From Streptomyces sp. NBC_00878 (lineage in GTDB: Bacteria > Actinomycetota > Actinomycetes > Streptomycetales > Streptomycetaceae): 64,000 nucleotides of DNA. Both the position numbers and the translations under genes were made by a program. The DNA lies in assembly GCF_026341515.1 (NCBI RefSeq), contig NZ_JAPEOK010000001.1, positions 2,418,001-2,482,000 of the forward strand. Direction: 5' to 3'. Under the pieces are notes generated by a model, which was not told the origin of the DNA, ran no database searches, and was given only the letters and a program-made list of their open reading frames with translations. Within the stretch, counting starts at the first letter, position 1, and each line of letters begins with the position of its first letter. This document shows positions 27,509-35,785 of the stretch, piece by piece.

Positions 27509-28010
27509 TCAAGTTCGAAGAGCTGTCAAAGTGACCACTTCGATCAGTTCCGCCTCCAAGTAGTGCTCCGCCCGACCGCTCCACGTCCTGTCGCCGACCG
27601 TGGAGCGGTCGTGCAACTCGTCCACCGTCTCGAGCAGCACCCGTTTCTGGATTGCCCACGGGACTTCGGACGGCGGTCGTGACAACAGATCGGTCTCGGC
27701 CTCGGTCAGACCCACCGCCGCGGTCACATACCGGTGGTGGCTCCACTGGTGGGCGGCGGCGCAGTTCCACCCGCTGCACAGAATGACCATCTCCCGGTGC
27801 CGCGCCTGGAGCCGACCGTCGATCACATCGCGGGCGATCGGCAGGGTCTCGGCGTACAGCTTGAGGTTGTGGGCGAGAGTGGTGTGGATGTTCGCCAGGT
27901 TCGCCGAGTGGAGGTCGAAGACGGCGTCGTCCCCGATGGCCCTGGGTTGAGCAGTGCCGGCGCCCCCGGCGTCCGGTCCACGAGCGGCGCGATGCGCGGT
28001 CCGGGGCACA
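27509..28010 (-). pseudogene. carboxymuconolactone decarboxylase-family pseudogene (AhpD-like)
   Basis: The main frame reads LHSANLANIHTTLAHNLKLY and HREMVILCSGWNCAAAHQW, with the Glu/Cys/His AhpD-like CMD motif. The expected N-terminus PRIAPLVDRTP is in another frame, so there is a frameshift near 27950. The C-terminus stops early (LIEVVTLTALRT) at a junction with IS sequence. CMD enzymes act on aromatic ring-cleavage products, fitting the neighbouring catabolic genes. Confidence 0.65.
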
Positions 28011-28029
28011 GCCCCGCGCCGATCTCCGC

Positions 28030-28416
28030 GGCGAGCTGCATGACATCCCGGGCGAGGACCGCAGCTCGGGCATTGACCAACGGCAGACGAGGGCGAACCC
28101 GGCCCTGCGGGTGAGGAGCACGAGCTTCCCGGTGCGCTCCACGAGGTACTGCATCAACGGGCGGGCCAGATCGACAGGCTCACACCCTTGCGGGCGAGGC
28201 GTGCCAGCTCCAGGGTCTGGGGCCGAGCCGGAATCCGGAGCCTTCGCTCTCCTCCCAGGAAGCCGTTGGAGGTGAGGCTCTGCAGGTACCGATAGGCGGT
28301 GGAGAGCGGGCCACCCCGCGGGGCTCGGCGACCTCGGTGACGGCCAGCACCAGTTGGCCATGGTCGAACATCAGCAAGATGTCCGGAGTCCGGTCCGCTG
28401 ATGACCTTGCCGCCAA
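28030..28416 (-). pseudogene. IclR-family regulator pseudogene
   Basis: Pieces in several frames match IclR regulators: DILLMFDHGQLVLAVTEVAE, then STAYRYLQSLTSNGFLGGE in another frame, then LELARLARKG and GKLVLLTRRAGFALVC. They align closely with the intact IclR protein at 46948-47778 (DILLLFDDNRLVISGQEVA; TAYRYLQSLVGSGF; LELARLARKG-like; TVLLTRRSGTVVVC). At least two frameshifts separate them, and the effector domain is lost. It appears to be a decayed paralogue. Confidence 0.75.
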
Positions 28417-28436
28417 CCTTCAACGTCCCGTTTTAC

Positions 28437-28450
28437 AGGACATCTATCCT
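28437..28450. promoter_or_regulatory. shared operator candidate 1 (AGGACATCTATCCT)
   Basis: AGGA-N6-TCCT, preceded by TTTTAC, 65 bp upstream of the FAH gene at 28515 and just beyond the IclR pseudogene. One of five related sites in the locus. Confidence 0.6.
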
Positions 28451-28514
28451 GCATTGCGCGACAAGCGTACGATCGGTTGCGGTATCCGGTCAACGAAGGA
28501 AGAGGTGCATCACG

Positions 28515-29354
28515 ATGCGACTGGCCACTCTCAGGACAGGCGAGGGAACGCGTGTGGGACGGCTCGACGGCGACTACTACACGCTGCTCCCACAATCCGA
28601 CCTGGGGGAACTGCTCAACTCCGGCGTCGACTGGCCGCAGGCCGCGCAGCGGGGCGGCGGGATGCGGATCGCGGTTCACGAGGCCCGCTTCGCACCGCTC
28701 GTGCCGCATCCCAACAAGATCGTGTGCCTCGGGCTGAACTACGCCACGCACATCAAGGAGATGGGGCGCGACACCCCCCAGTACCCAACGCTGTTCGCGA
28801 AGTACGACGGCTCCCTCATCGGTGCATACGACCCGATCATTCTGCCGTCCGTCAGTAAGCGGGTGGACTGGGAGGCCGAGCTTGGCGTCGTGATCGGACG
28901 GGCGGGCCGGCACGTCCCGAAGGCAAGGGCGCTGGAATTCGTTGCGGGTTATACCGTGGTCAATGATGTGACGGTGCGTGACTATCAGCGCCGCACACGG
29001 GAGTTCCTCTCCGGAAAGACCTTCGAGGCAACGACGCCGCTCGGGCCGGTCCTGGTGACCGCGGACGAGTTCGGTGGCCAGGAGCCGGACTTGGAGATCC
29101 GCTGCGAGGTCGACGGGGAGGTGATGCAGCAATCCCGCACGTCGGACCTGCTGTTCGGCGTCGCGGACATCGTGTCGTACGTGAGTGACATCATCACTCT
29201 GCTGCCCGGAGACGTCATCTGTACCGGCACCCCCGGGGGCGTCGGCGACGGCCGCGACCCCAAGGTGTACCTCAAGGAGGGGCAGGTGTTGCGGACGGTG
29301 ATCGAGGGAATCGGCGAGACCAGCAACGTCTGCGTGGCCGAGTCGGCTTCCTGA
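28515..29354 (+). CDS. fumarylacetoacetate hydrolase-family protein (first copy)
   Basis: A 279-residue enzyme with FAH-fold metal ligands visible as Glu120 and Glu122 (VDWEAELGVV) and Asp151 (TVVNDVTVRD). It also has the substrate-loop segment KIVCLGLNYATHIKEMG and a C-terminal LLPGDVICTGTPGGVG. Members cleave C-C bonds of acylpyruvates, or isomerise/decarboxylate hydroxy-diene-dioates in meta-cleavage pathways. ATG 28515 follows GAAGAGG. It is a single gene on the plus strand, convergent with the large minus operon, and carries operator candidate 1 in its promoter. Confidence 0.88.
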   Translation: MRLATLRTGEGTRVGRLDGDYYTLLPQSDLGELLNSGVDWPQAAQRGGGMRIAVHEARFAPLVPHPNKIVCLGLNYATHIKEMGRDTPQYPTLFAKYDGSLIGAYDPIILPSVSKRVDWEAELGVVIGRAGRHVPKARALEFVAGYTVVNDVTVRDYQRRTREFLSGKTFEATTPLGPVLVTADEFGGQEPDLEIRCEVDGEVMQQSRTSDLLFGVADIVSYVSDIITLLPGDVICTGTPGGVGDGRDPKVYLKEGQVLRTVIEGIGETSNVCVAESAS

Positions 29355-29413
29355 CACCTCCTGCGCGGGGTGAGGCATCACGACCTGCAGCCCCACCCCG
29401 CGGCCCCGAGGGT

Positions 29414-30505
29414 TCAGGCCCCGGGCTTGAGAACGACACGTCCGACGACGTCGCTGCCTCGTTCCATGAACTCGTGTGCCTCGGCGGCCTTGGCCAACGG
29501 AAAGCGCGCGGCGATGGGCGAGTGCAGCTTCCCTGCGGCAAGCAGCGCCATCACTCGCAGCGCATCGTCGTGCCGTGCTCCGCGGGCGCCGACGATGTCC
29601 GCTTCCAGGCGGGTGAGGTCGAACACGGTGAACGGCATCGGGCCGGGAGGGTTCTGTTCTCCGGCAGCCGGGCAGAGCCGGCCGCCCAGCCGCAACGCGT
29701 CCAGGGCCAGGCGCAGCAGATCGCGGCTGGTGGAGTAGTCGACAGCATGGTCGACGCCCTGCCCGTGGGTGAGGTCCCGTATGGCTTCGGCAGCCGCTTC
29801 GAGGTCATCCGTGACGACGACGTCGTCTCCGCATGCGGCCCGCAGCGCGTCGGCTCGCGCGGCGTGGCGCGTGGTGGCGATGGGGCGGAGCCCGAAGAGG
29901 TGGGCCAGTTGGATGGTGGCCCAGCCCATCGGCCCCGCAGCCCCGGTCACCAGGAGAAAGTCCCCGGCGGTGACCCGCAACCGGTCGCGCAGGATCCGGT
30001 GGCTGGTGCCGTACGAGGCCAGGGTGACCGCCGCCTGTTCCAGGTCGACGTGGTCGGGCACCGGCAGGAAGAGTTGTTGATCGCGTGCCAGGTAGGCGGC
30101 GTAGGAGCCGGGTGCCTGGTGGCCGGGGAGGGCAACGCCGGTGGAGAGGTTGCCCAGGCCGCGGTACGTCTCCCGGGCGTGCGGGTTCTCCGGATGGGCG
30201 GCGAGGACGACCCGGTCTCCTGGCCTCAGCTGCCGCGCGTCGGATCCGGTGGCGATAACGGTTCCCGAGCCTTCCCGTCCCAGTTGGTGAGGCAGGGGGA
30301 AGGGGGCACGGCCGGGCAGCTGAGTGCCGGGCTGGAGCCCCCGGCGATACTTCAGGTCCCACCCGGAGACGGCCGCGGTGTCGACTTCCACCAGGACATC
30401 GGTGGGCCCCAGAGGCGGCAAGGGCAGTTCCTCGTGGACGAGTTGCCCGGGACCGCCGTGTGCGTGAACCCTGACGGCGGCGGTGCTGGTCGGAAGAACG
30501 GTCAC
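29414..30505 (-). CDS. MDR-family NADPH:quinone reductase-like dehydrogenase
   Basis: A 363-residue medium-chain dehydrogenase/reductase of the zinc-free quinone-oxidoreductase branch. GREGSGTVIATG lies in the N-terminal domain and the Rossmann glycine motif is TGAAGPMGWATIQLAHLFG. No structural-zinc cysteine cluster is present. The GTG start overlaps the FAD-monooxygenase stop by 4 bp. It is the last gene of the minus-strand catabolic operon. Probably reduces an unsaturated ketone or quinone intermediate. Confidence 0.82.
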   Translation of the reverse strand: MTVLPTSTAAVRVHAHGGPGQLVHEELPLPPLGPTDVLVEVDTAAVSGWDLKYRRGLQPGTQLPGRAPFPLPHQLGREGSGTVIATGSDARQLRPGDRVVLAAHPENPHARETYRGLGNLSTGVALPGHQAPGSYAAYLARDQQLFLPVPDHVDLEQAAVTLASYGTSHRILRDRLRVTAGDFLLVTGAAGPMGWATIQLAHLFGLRPIATTRHAARADALRAACGDDVVVTDDLEAAAEAIRDLTHGQGVDHAVDYSTSRDLLRLALDALRLGGRLCPAAGEQNPPGPMPFTVFDLTRLEADIVGARGARHDDALRVMALLAAGKLHSPIAARFPLAKAAEAHEFMERGSDVVGRVVLKPGA

Positions 30506-32094
30506 GTGGTCTCCTGTTGCAGGGCCGCGGCCACGGGCAGGATGTCGTCGGGGCCCATGACGGCGGCGATATAGCGGTCGGGTTTGACCAGGACAAAGCG
30601 GTTGCGGGCGGCTGCGAGTACCTCGCCCAGACGGCCGTCGGCGTCGGCGACGGCCTCGCGCGGCCCGCGTACGGGGGGCAGCCGATCACCGAGCAGCACG
30701 TCGATCCGCTTGATGCGCACTCGGTCGTCGGGCCAATGGGGGCCGTCGAAGCGGCGCCAGGCCGCGGCGGGCACGTCGATGCCCAGCAGCGCGTACGCGT
30801 CACCGAGTACCTCGTCGAGCAGGTGTGGGCGCAGGCTCGGTGGCACCAGGACGCGCGGTTGCGGGAGCTGCGTTCCTGTCAGGGGGTGGCCGCCGATGAC
30901 GAGGCCGGCGTCATGCCGAGCGCGCGGCCGGAAGCGCATTTCGGTGAGGTAGCGCCGCCCCGCAGGGGTCTGCAGGAGGGTGCGGGCTGTGAGGTCCCGC
31001 ACCAGAGCGCGTCGCGGGTCGGTGGTCATGACGATGTCGCCAAGGCGTTGGGAGTAGCGGACCATCGCGGAGGCGTGGGGACGGCGCTCGGCCTCGTAGG
31101 TGTCGACGAGTTGTTGTCCGGCCCGGCCGTGCCACACGTCGTCGATCTTCCAGCAGAGGTTCGCGGCGTCCCGTATCCCCGAGTTGAGGCCCTGGCCAGC
31201 GAACGGCGGCATCATGTGTGCGGCGTCGCCGAGCAGCAGGGCGTGCCCGTCGCGCCACCGGTCGGCGATGACAGCGTTGAAGGTATAGGCGGTAACCCGT
31301 TCGATCTGACTCTCGGTCAGGGACCGGTAGGGCTCCACAAGCCGGCGCACCGTCTCGAAGGAGGGCCGCGTGCCCTTTTCGCATTCGCCGGAATGCAGAA
31401 GGAACTCGTATCGGCAGCGTCCGTCACGGCCGGGCACGATGACGGTGGGTCTGTCCGGGGTGCCGCGGTGCATGCCGTAGCGCTCGTCGTGCGGGTCGCC
31501 AGTGGTGTCGGCGACCAGCCACACCTGAGTGTGACTGCTGCCGGTCATGGGGATACCGCGCAGCTCTCGTACGGTGGAGCGGCCTCCGTCGCACGCCAAC
31601 AGCCAACTGGCACGAACGACTTCCGGTGCCGTGGCGCCGGCCGTCCGGATCGCCGCGGTGACGCCGGTGCCGTCGGGGTTCTCCTCCACGCCGACCAGCT
31701 CGGTGGAGAATCGGATATCGGCCTCGGGGCGGGATTTCAGGGCGTCGAGGAGAACCTTCTCCAGTTCGGGCTGGGCGAACTGGTTCTTGAAGGGATAGCC
31801 CAGCTGGTAGGGCCCCGGCCCACGGGCGTGGAAGAGGGGGCGGCCCTTACGGTCGTAGTAGCGAGTGCCGGTACCGGGGACGACGATGTCCAGCACCTGT
31901 TCGGCGAGGCCGGCCGCTTGCAGGGTACGCAGGGATTCGTCGTCCAGACTGATGGCTTTCGCTTCGTCGCTGGTGGAGGTGTTGCGCTCGACCAGAACGA
32001 GCGGGATGCCGCGAGCGGCCAGCAGGTTGGCAACGGTGAGCCCCACCGGGCCGCCGCCCACCACCAGTACCGGGTCGCGGTCGGAGCCGGTCAT
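30502..32094 (-). CDS. FAD-dependent aromatic monooxygenase (MhpA/PheA-like)
   Basis: A 530-residue class A flavoprotein hydroxylase. The dinucleotide-binding GGGPVGLTVANLLAARG lies at residues 12-28, the DG motif ACDGGRSTVRELRGIPM near 165-185 and the GD motif LLGDAAHMMPPFAGQG near 285-300. It should insert one oxygen into a phenolic ring using NAD(P)H. The upstream part of the long frame, out to 32901, is the antisense of the next gene and is not used. It overlaps both neighbours by 4 bp, so it is tightly coupled to the two dehydrogenases. Confidence 0.9.
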   Translation of the reverse strand: MTGSDRDPVLVVGGGPVGLTVANLLAARGIPLVLVERNTSTSDEAKAISLDDESLRTLQAAGLAEQVLDIVVPGTGTRYYDRKGRPLFHARGPGPYQLGYPFKNQFAQPELEKVLLDALKSRPEADIRFSTELVGVEENPDGTGVTAAIRTAGATAPEVVRASWLLACDGGRSTVRELRGIPMTGSSHTQVWLVADTTGDPHDERYGMHRGTPDRPTVIVPGRDGRCRYEFLLHSGECEKGTRPSFETVRRLVEPYRSLTESQIERVTAYTFNAVIADRWRDGHALLLGDAAHMMPPFAGQGLNSGIRDAANLCWKIDDVWHGRAGQQLVDTYEAERRPHASAMVRYSQRLGDIVMTTDPRRALVRDLTARTLLQTPAGRRYLTEMRFRPRARHDAGLVIGGHPLTGTQLPQPRVLVPPSLRPHLLDEVLGDAYALLGIDVPAAAWRRFDGPHWPDDRVRIKRIDVLLGDRLPPVRGPREAVADADGRLGEVLAAARNRFVLVKPDRYIAAVMGPDDILPVAAALQQETT

Positions 32095-33197
32095 GGGTTG
32101 ATTACCGCCATCCAGATCGGCTCGGCGCGGCTCTGCATCGCGGCCACCGCCTCGCCGACGTCGGCAAGCGGGTAGCGGTGGGTGATGAGGTCCTGCGCGT
32201 CGAGGGCTCCGCTGTCGAGGAGAGCGAGCACGTCCTTGGCGTCGGTGCGGGTGCAGGCCCGGGTGCCGACGACCCGCCAGCAGTTCGCCATGATCGCGAT
32301 CATGGGGAGCGTCAAAGGCGCCTGGTTGGCACCCATGTGCACGAGGGTGCCGCCGGTGGCGAGCGCGGCCAGGGACTGGGAGGTGGCGGGGCCTTCCGGA
32401 ATGAAGTCGAGTACGGCGTCGGCGCCCTGGGGTACCAGCTTGCGCAGGGCTCTGGTCAGTCCCTGGCCGGTGCCCCAGTCCGCGGGCAGGTCCTCGATCG
32501 CGACCATGTCGCAGGCGACGTCTCCGGCCAGCCGTCGCACCGCGCTCAGGCGCTCGGCGCTGCGTCCGACGAGGATCAGCCGTCCCACACCGAAGTGCCG
32601 GGCCAGCTTCACGGACGCGGTACCCATGGTGCCGGTGGCAGCGGTGACCACGAGGGTGCCGCCGAGGGGCAGTTGGGCCAGTTTGAGGGCGCGAACGGCA
32701 TTGGCGAGATCGTGGACTTTGGCGCCCACGTCGAAGCTCACCGAGTCGGGCAGGGGGTCTACGAGCCAGTGCGGCACGCGAATGTATTCGGCGAGGCCAC
32801 CGTCGTGATAGCGCTCGTACAACGGCATGGGGACCTCGCCGAACGCGGCGTGCCCGAGCATGGCTTGCTGGGGGCACATCATGTCCCGGTCCGAGCGACA
32901 ATAGGTGCAGCTGCGGCAGTTGAGGTTGGCGTGCACGCGGACGCGAGTGCCGGTCACCATGCCGGTGACATCGGCGCCGACGGCTGCGACAGTGCCCGCG
33001 ACCTCGTGCCCGAGGGTCGTCGGCAGGTGCTTGAAAGCCCCCATTGCCAGCAGCCTCATCATGCCGGGGGCGAGCCCGGCGGAGGCCACCTTGACCAGGA
33101 CGTCCATGGGTCCCGGTTCGGGTATGGAAATCTCTTGCAGGTGCAGCTCGGCAGAGCCCTTTTCGGCGCGCGCCGCCAGCATGGTGTTCGTGTTCAT
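32091..33197 (-). CDS. zinc-type alcohol dehydrogenase lacking the catalytic-zinc cysteine
   Basis: A 368-residue MDR protein with GHEVAGTVAAVG and a four-cysteine structural zinc lobe (NCRSCTYC then CP about 8 residues on). The NAD(P)-binding motif is AATGTMGTASVKLARHFG. The position that normally reads CGICGTD reads SAGLAPGMM here, so the first catalytic zinc ligand is missing. The enzyme may be a zinc-independent reductase. ATG 33197 is 22 bp after the bicupin gene in the operon. Confidence 0.85.
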   Translation of the reverse strand: MNTNTMLAARAEKGSAELHLQEISIPEPGPMDVLVKVASAGLAPGMMRLLAMGAFKHLPTTLGHEVAGTVAAVGADVTGMVTGTRVRVHANLNCRSCTYCRSDRDMMCPQQAMLGHAAFGEVPMPLYERYHDGGLAEYIRVPHWLVDPLPDSVSFDVGAKVHDLANAVRALKLAQLPLGGTLVVTAATGTMGTASVKLARHFGVGRLILVGRSAERLSAVRRLAGDVACDMVAIEDLPADWGTGQGLTRALRKLVPQGADAVLDFIPEGPATSQSLAALATGGTLVHMGANQAPLTLPMIAIMANCWRVVGTRACTRTDAKDVLALLDSGALDAQDLITHRYPLADVGEAVAAMQSRAEPIWMAVINP

Positions 33198-33219
33198 GAG
33201 GTACGGCTCCTCGGTCGTG

Positions 33220-34203
33220 TCAGGCGCCCACAGCGGCGAGGCGTTCTGGGGTGTAGGGCACGGCGGTCCTGGCCGTCTCGGCGACCTGCGGCAGTTCGCG
33301 GTCGCTGTACAGGGAGATGTGTCGGCTCTCCTCGGTGCACACGCTCGCGTGCGCGAGGCCGAGGGGAATGCGGACGAAGTCCCCGGGGCGGAGGTCGACG
33401 ATGCCGCGCTGACTGACGAGGGTGCGCCGTCCGCGGATCTGGTACTGGACCTCGTCGGCGTCGAGGGTGCGCCAGTAGGCGCGCGGGCTGTCCGGTGTCA
33501 GAAGTACGCTGCCCAGCCGGAACCCGGCGGAGCGGTACAGCCAACTCACCCCTGGCCGGTCCGCCCCGGTGAGCACCTGCAGCCGGGCCTTCTCCGCATG
33601 TACCTGTTCCAGGAGCCGGCGTTCGTCGACAGGAGCGACGGTGATGTCGTGTCCCGGAGTACCCAAGCACTGGGTGACGGCCTCGTTGACCGGGCTCGGT
33701 TCCCAGCCGGGGAAGGCCGGGAACACAGGCTCGGACTGCCGTACCGCAGCACGCTCTTCGCGGGCCGGGGAGGGCGTGTAGAAGAGCAGATGGCTTTCGC
33801 GGCGCCCGTAGTTGTCGTGGGCGACTCCGCGCGGCAGCCGGGAGAACTCGCCCGGCCGGTGCTCGACCACGCCGAGCTCGGTCATGAGGGTTCGCTCACC
33901 GGCGATCTGGTACGAGATCTCGTCGACATCGCAGTTGCGGTGATAGAAGGGCTGGCGATTGTCCATCGTCTGCCATTCGACGCGGATCCGAGCGCTTTCG
34001 TAGACGTCCCGAGGCGGAGCGAACGGCACCGCCTCGTACTGCTGGGAGAAGTGGACGACGGTGAGCGGCTCGTGGTCCCGCCACAGCTTCATCGGCAAGG
34101 GACTGGGGTGCGGGGGCGAGAGCAGGAGATGCTCTTCGCGCTCGACGACACGCGACGGTTCGTCGGAGAAGACGACCGCGATGGATTCGGTGACGGTACC
34201 CAT
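33220..34203 (-). CDS. bicupin protein, homogentisate/gentisate dioxygenase-like
   Basis: A 327-residue protein with two cupin halves: residues 80-155 with FYHRNCDVDEISYQIAGE and RPGEFSRLPRGVAHDNYG, and residues 235-305 with DEVQYQIRGRRTLVSQRG and LRPGDFVRIPLGLAHASV. The arrangement resembles homogentisate 1,2-dioxygenase-like proteins, which use Fe(II) to open a dihydroxy-aromatic ring. Histidine spacing in the second half is reduced, so ring-cleavage activity is not certain. Its position between dienelactone hydrolase and dehydrogenase genes fits aromatic catabolism. Confidence 0.72.
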   Translation of the reverse strand: MGTVTESIAVVFSDEPSRVVEREEHLLLSPPHPSPLPMKLWRDHEPLTVVHFSQQYEAVPFAPPRDVYESARIRVEWQTMDNRQPFYHRNCDVDEISYQIAGERTLMTELGVVEHRPGEFSRLPRGVAHDNYGRRESHLLFYTPSPAREERAAVRQSEPVFPAFPGWEPSPVNEAVTQCLGTPGHDITVAPVDERRLLEQVHAEKARLQVLTGADRPGVSWLYRSAGFRLGSVLLTPDSPRAYWRTLDADEVQYQIRGRRTLVSQRGIVDLRPGDFVRIPLGLAHASVCTEESRHISLYSDRELPQVAETARTAVPYTPERLAAVGA

Positions 34204-34266
34204 GAAACTTCCTTGTTTCGTCGGGGTGCTGGCAGTGTCGGGGTGCTGGCAGTACTGCCCCGGACG

Positions 34267-35013
34267 TCAGACGCCCGGGGGAAGGTGGATGTCGAGGAAG
34301 GCGTGCGTGCGCTGCCAGGCGGTGTGTGCGCTGTTCGCGTCGTACATGTTGGGGCGGGCATCACAGGCGAAGGCGTGCCCGGCGCCCGTATAGACGTGGC
34401 TCTCGAAGTCGACTCCCGCGGTCGTCAGGGCGGTTTCGATCGCCTCGACCTGTTCGGCGGGGATGGTGGGGTCCTCGGCCCCGACGTGCAGCAGCATGGG
34501 GGCATCGATGTTCTTGGCCCGGTCCACGACCGCGTGCGGGCCGGCGGCGATGCCGGGGCCGTAGAAAACGACGGTAGCTGCGAGTCCGCCGATGCCAGTG
34601 GCTGCCGTGAAGGCGGCTCGGCCGCCGAAGCAGAACCCGTTGACGGCCGTGCGGGAAACCTCGATGGCCTCCTGGTCGCCGAGGTGGGCCAGGACGGCTT
34701 CGATGTCGGTCACGATCGCGTCCGGCCCGATCGCGCCGATCAGGGGCATCGCTTCAGCGTGCTGGTCGTAGGTGAGGGTGCCGACGCCGTTGCGGTGGAA
34801 CAGGTCGGGGGCGAGGGCAAGGATGCCGCGGGCGGCATAGCGGCGTGCAATGTCCTGGATGTGTTCGTTGACGCCGAATGCCTCCTGCAGGACGATCACC
34901 GCCCGGTCCGTTCGGCCGGCGGGGCGGGCCGCATACACGCGCATGAGACCGTCAGCGGTGCGGACGGTGAGCCACTCGGTCGTCTCACGGGTGGGGGCGG
35001 TCTGGTCGTTCAT
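34267..35013 (-). CDS. dienelactone hydrolase family protein
   Basis: A 248-residue alpha/beta-hydrolase. The DLH nucleophile is Cys128 (NGFCFGGRAAF), the helper glutamate lies in VLQEAFGVNEHI near residue 44, and Asp/His follow in GAEDPTIP and TGAGHAFAC. DLH enzymes hydrolyse dienelactones from ortho-type ring cleavage to maleylacetate. ATG 35013 follows a GGACCC-type weak ribosome site; a longer frame upstream overlaps the aldolase gene. Part of the minus-strand operon. Confidence 0.88.
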   Translation of the reverse strand: MNDQTAPTRETTEWLTVRTADGLMRVYAARPAGRTDRAVIVLQEAFGVNEHIQDIARRYAARGILALAPDLFHRNGVGTLTYDQHAEAMPLIGAIGPDAIVTDIEAVLAHLGDQEAIEVSRTAVNGFCFGGRAAFTAATGIGGLAATVVFYGPGIAAGPHAVVDRAKNIDAPMLLHVGAEDPTIPAEQVEAIETALTTAGVDFESHVYTGAGHAFACDARPNMYDANSAHTAWQRTHAFLDIHLPPGV

Positions 35014-35026
35014 GGCACAGGGTCCT

Positions 35027-35785
35027 TCACTGGGACGGGGACGAGGAGTGATCGTTCGATGCGGGAGCGGGCCGGGCGGTGCCTGACACCGAAGCGCGGG
35101 CGACGCGGCGCAGGAGGTAGTGCCATCCGGCCTCCAACTGGCTGTCCGGCCAGCACTCGGCGCGCTTGGCTCGTGCCTCGGCAAGGTCGGAGTGGACGCG
35201 GACCGCACCGGCCGCTGTGGCGGTGAGCTGGACGGCGCAGGCCCGATCGAGCAGAACGGCGTGCATGACGGCAGCCGGCACTGTGCGGCCGGCGGAAACC
35301 AGGCCGTGGCTGGGCATCAGGGCTGCGGGGGCCTCGCCCAGGGTCGCGGCAAGCGCTCTGCCCAGTGCCGGGGTGGAGACGAGTCCGCCGGTGGCCTTGA
35401 AGCGCGGCGCGTCCTCGCCGGCAAAGAGGGCGCCCTCGTGGGAGAGGGGGAGCAGTTCCTGCCCGAGGGCCGCGAATGCGACCGCGCTGGGGGCGTGGGT
35501 GTGCACGGTGCACGTCAGGTCGGGTGACGCTGCAAGGATCTCCAAATGGATGTGGCACTCCTTGTGCGGGGCGCCGTCACCTTGCAGCACTTGGCCGTCG
35601 AAGGAGACGAGTTGGAGGCGGTCCTCGCGCACCTCTTCCAGGCCCCAGCCCGGTGCTTTGATCCAGATGCCGTCGCCGCGCGGGTCGCGCACGGCGACAT
35701 GACCCCAGACCATGTCGCCCTGCCCGGCCGCGGCCAGGGCGTGGGAGGCCTCGACGGCGAACCGGCGGGCCTGGTCCGGTGTCAT
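35027..35785 (-). CDS. class II aldolase/adducin family protein
   Basis: A 252-residue protein with zinc-site histidines in CTVHTHAPSAVAF and MPSHGLVSAG, plus the GDMVWGHVAVRD N-terminal segment. The family includes fuculose-type aldolases and aromatic-pathway decarboxylases and aldolases. ATG 35785 overlaps the TAXI-protein stop by 4 bp, and the gene is followed by the dienelactone hydrolase 13 bp on. It may perform a final retro-aldol or decarboxylation step. Confidence 0.85.
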   Translation of the reverse strand: MTPDQARRFAVEASHALAAAGQGDMVWGHVAVRDPRGDGIWIKAPGWGLEEVREDRLQLVSFDGQVLQGDGAPHKECHIHLEILAASPDLTCTVHTHAPSAVAFAALGQELLPLSHEGALFAGEDAPRFKATGGLVSTPALGRALAATLGEAPAALMPSHGLVSAGRTVPAAVMHAVLLDRACAVQLTATAAGAVRVHSDLAEARAKRAECWPDSQLEAGWHYLLRRVARASVSGTARPAPASNDHSSSPSQ

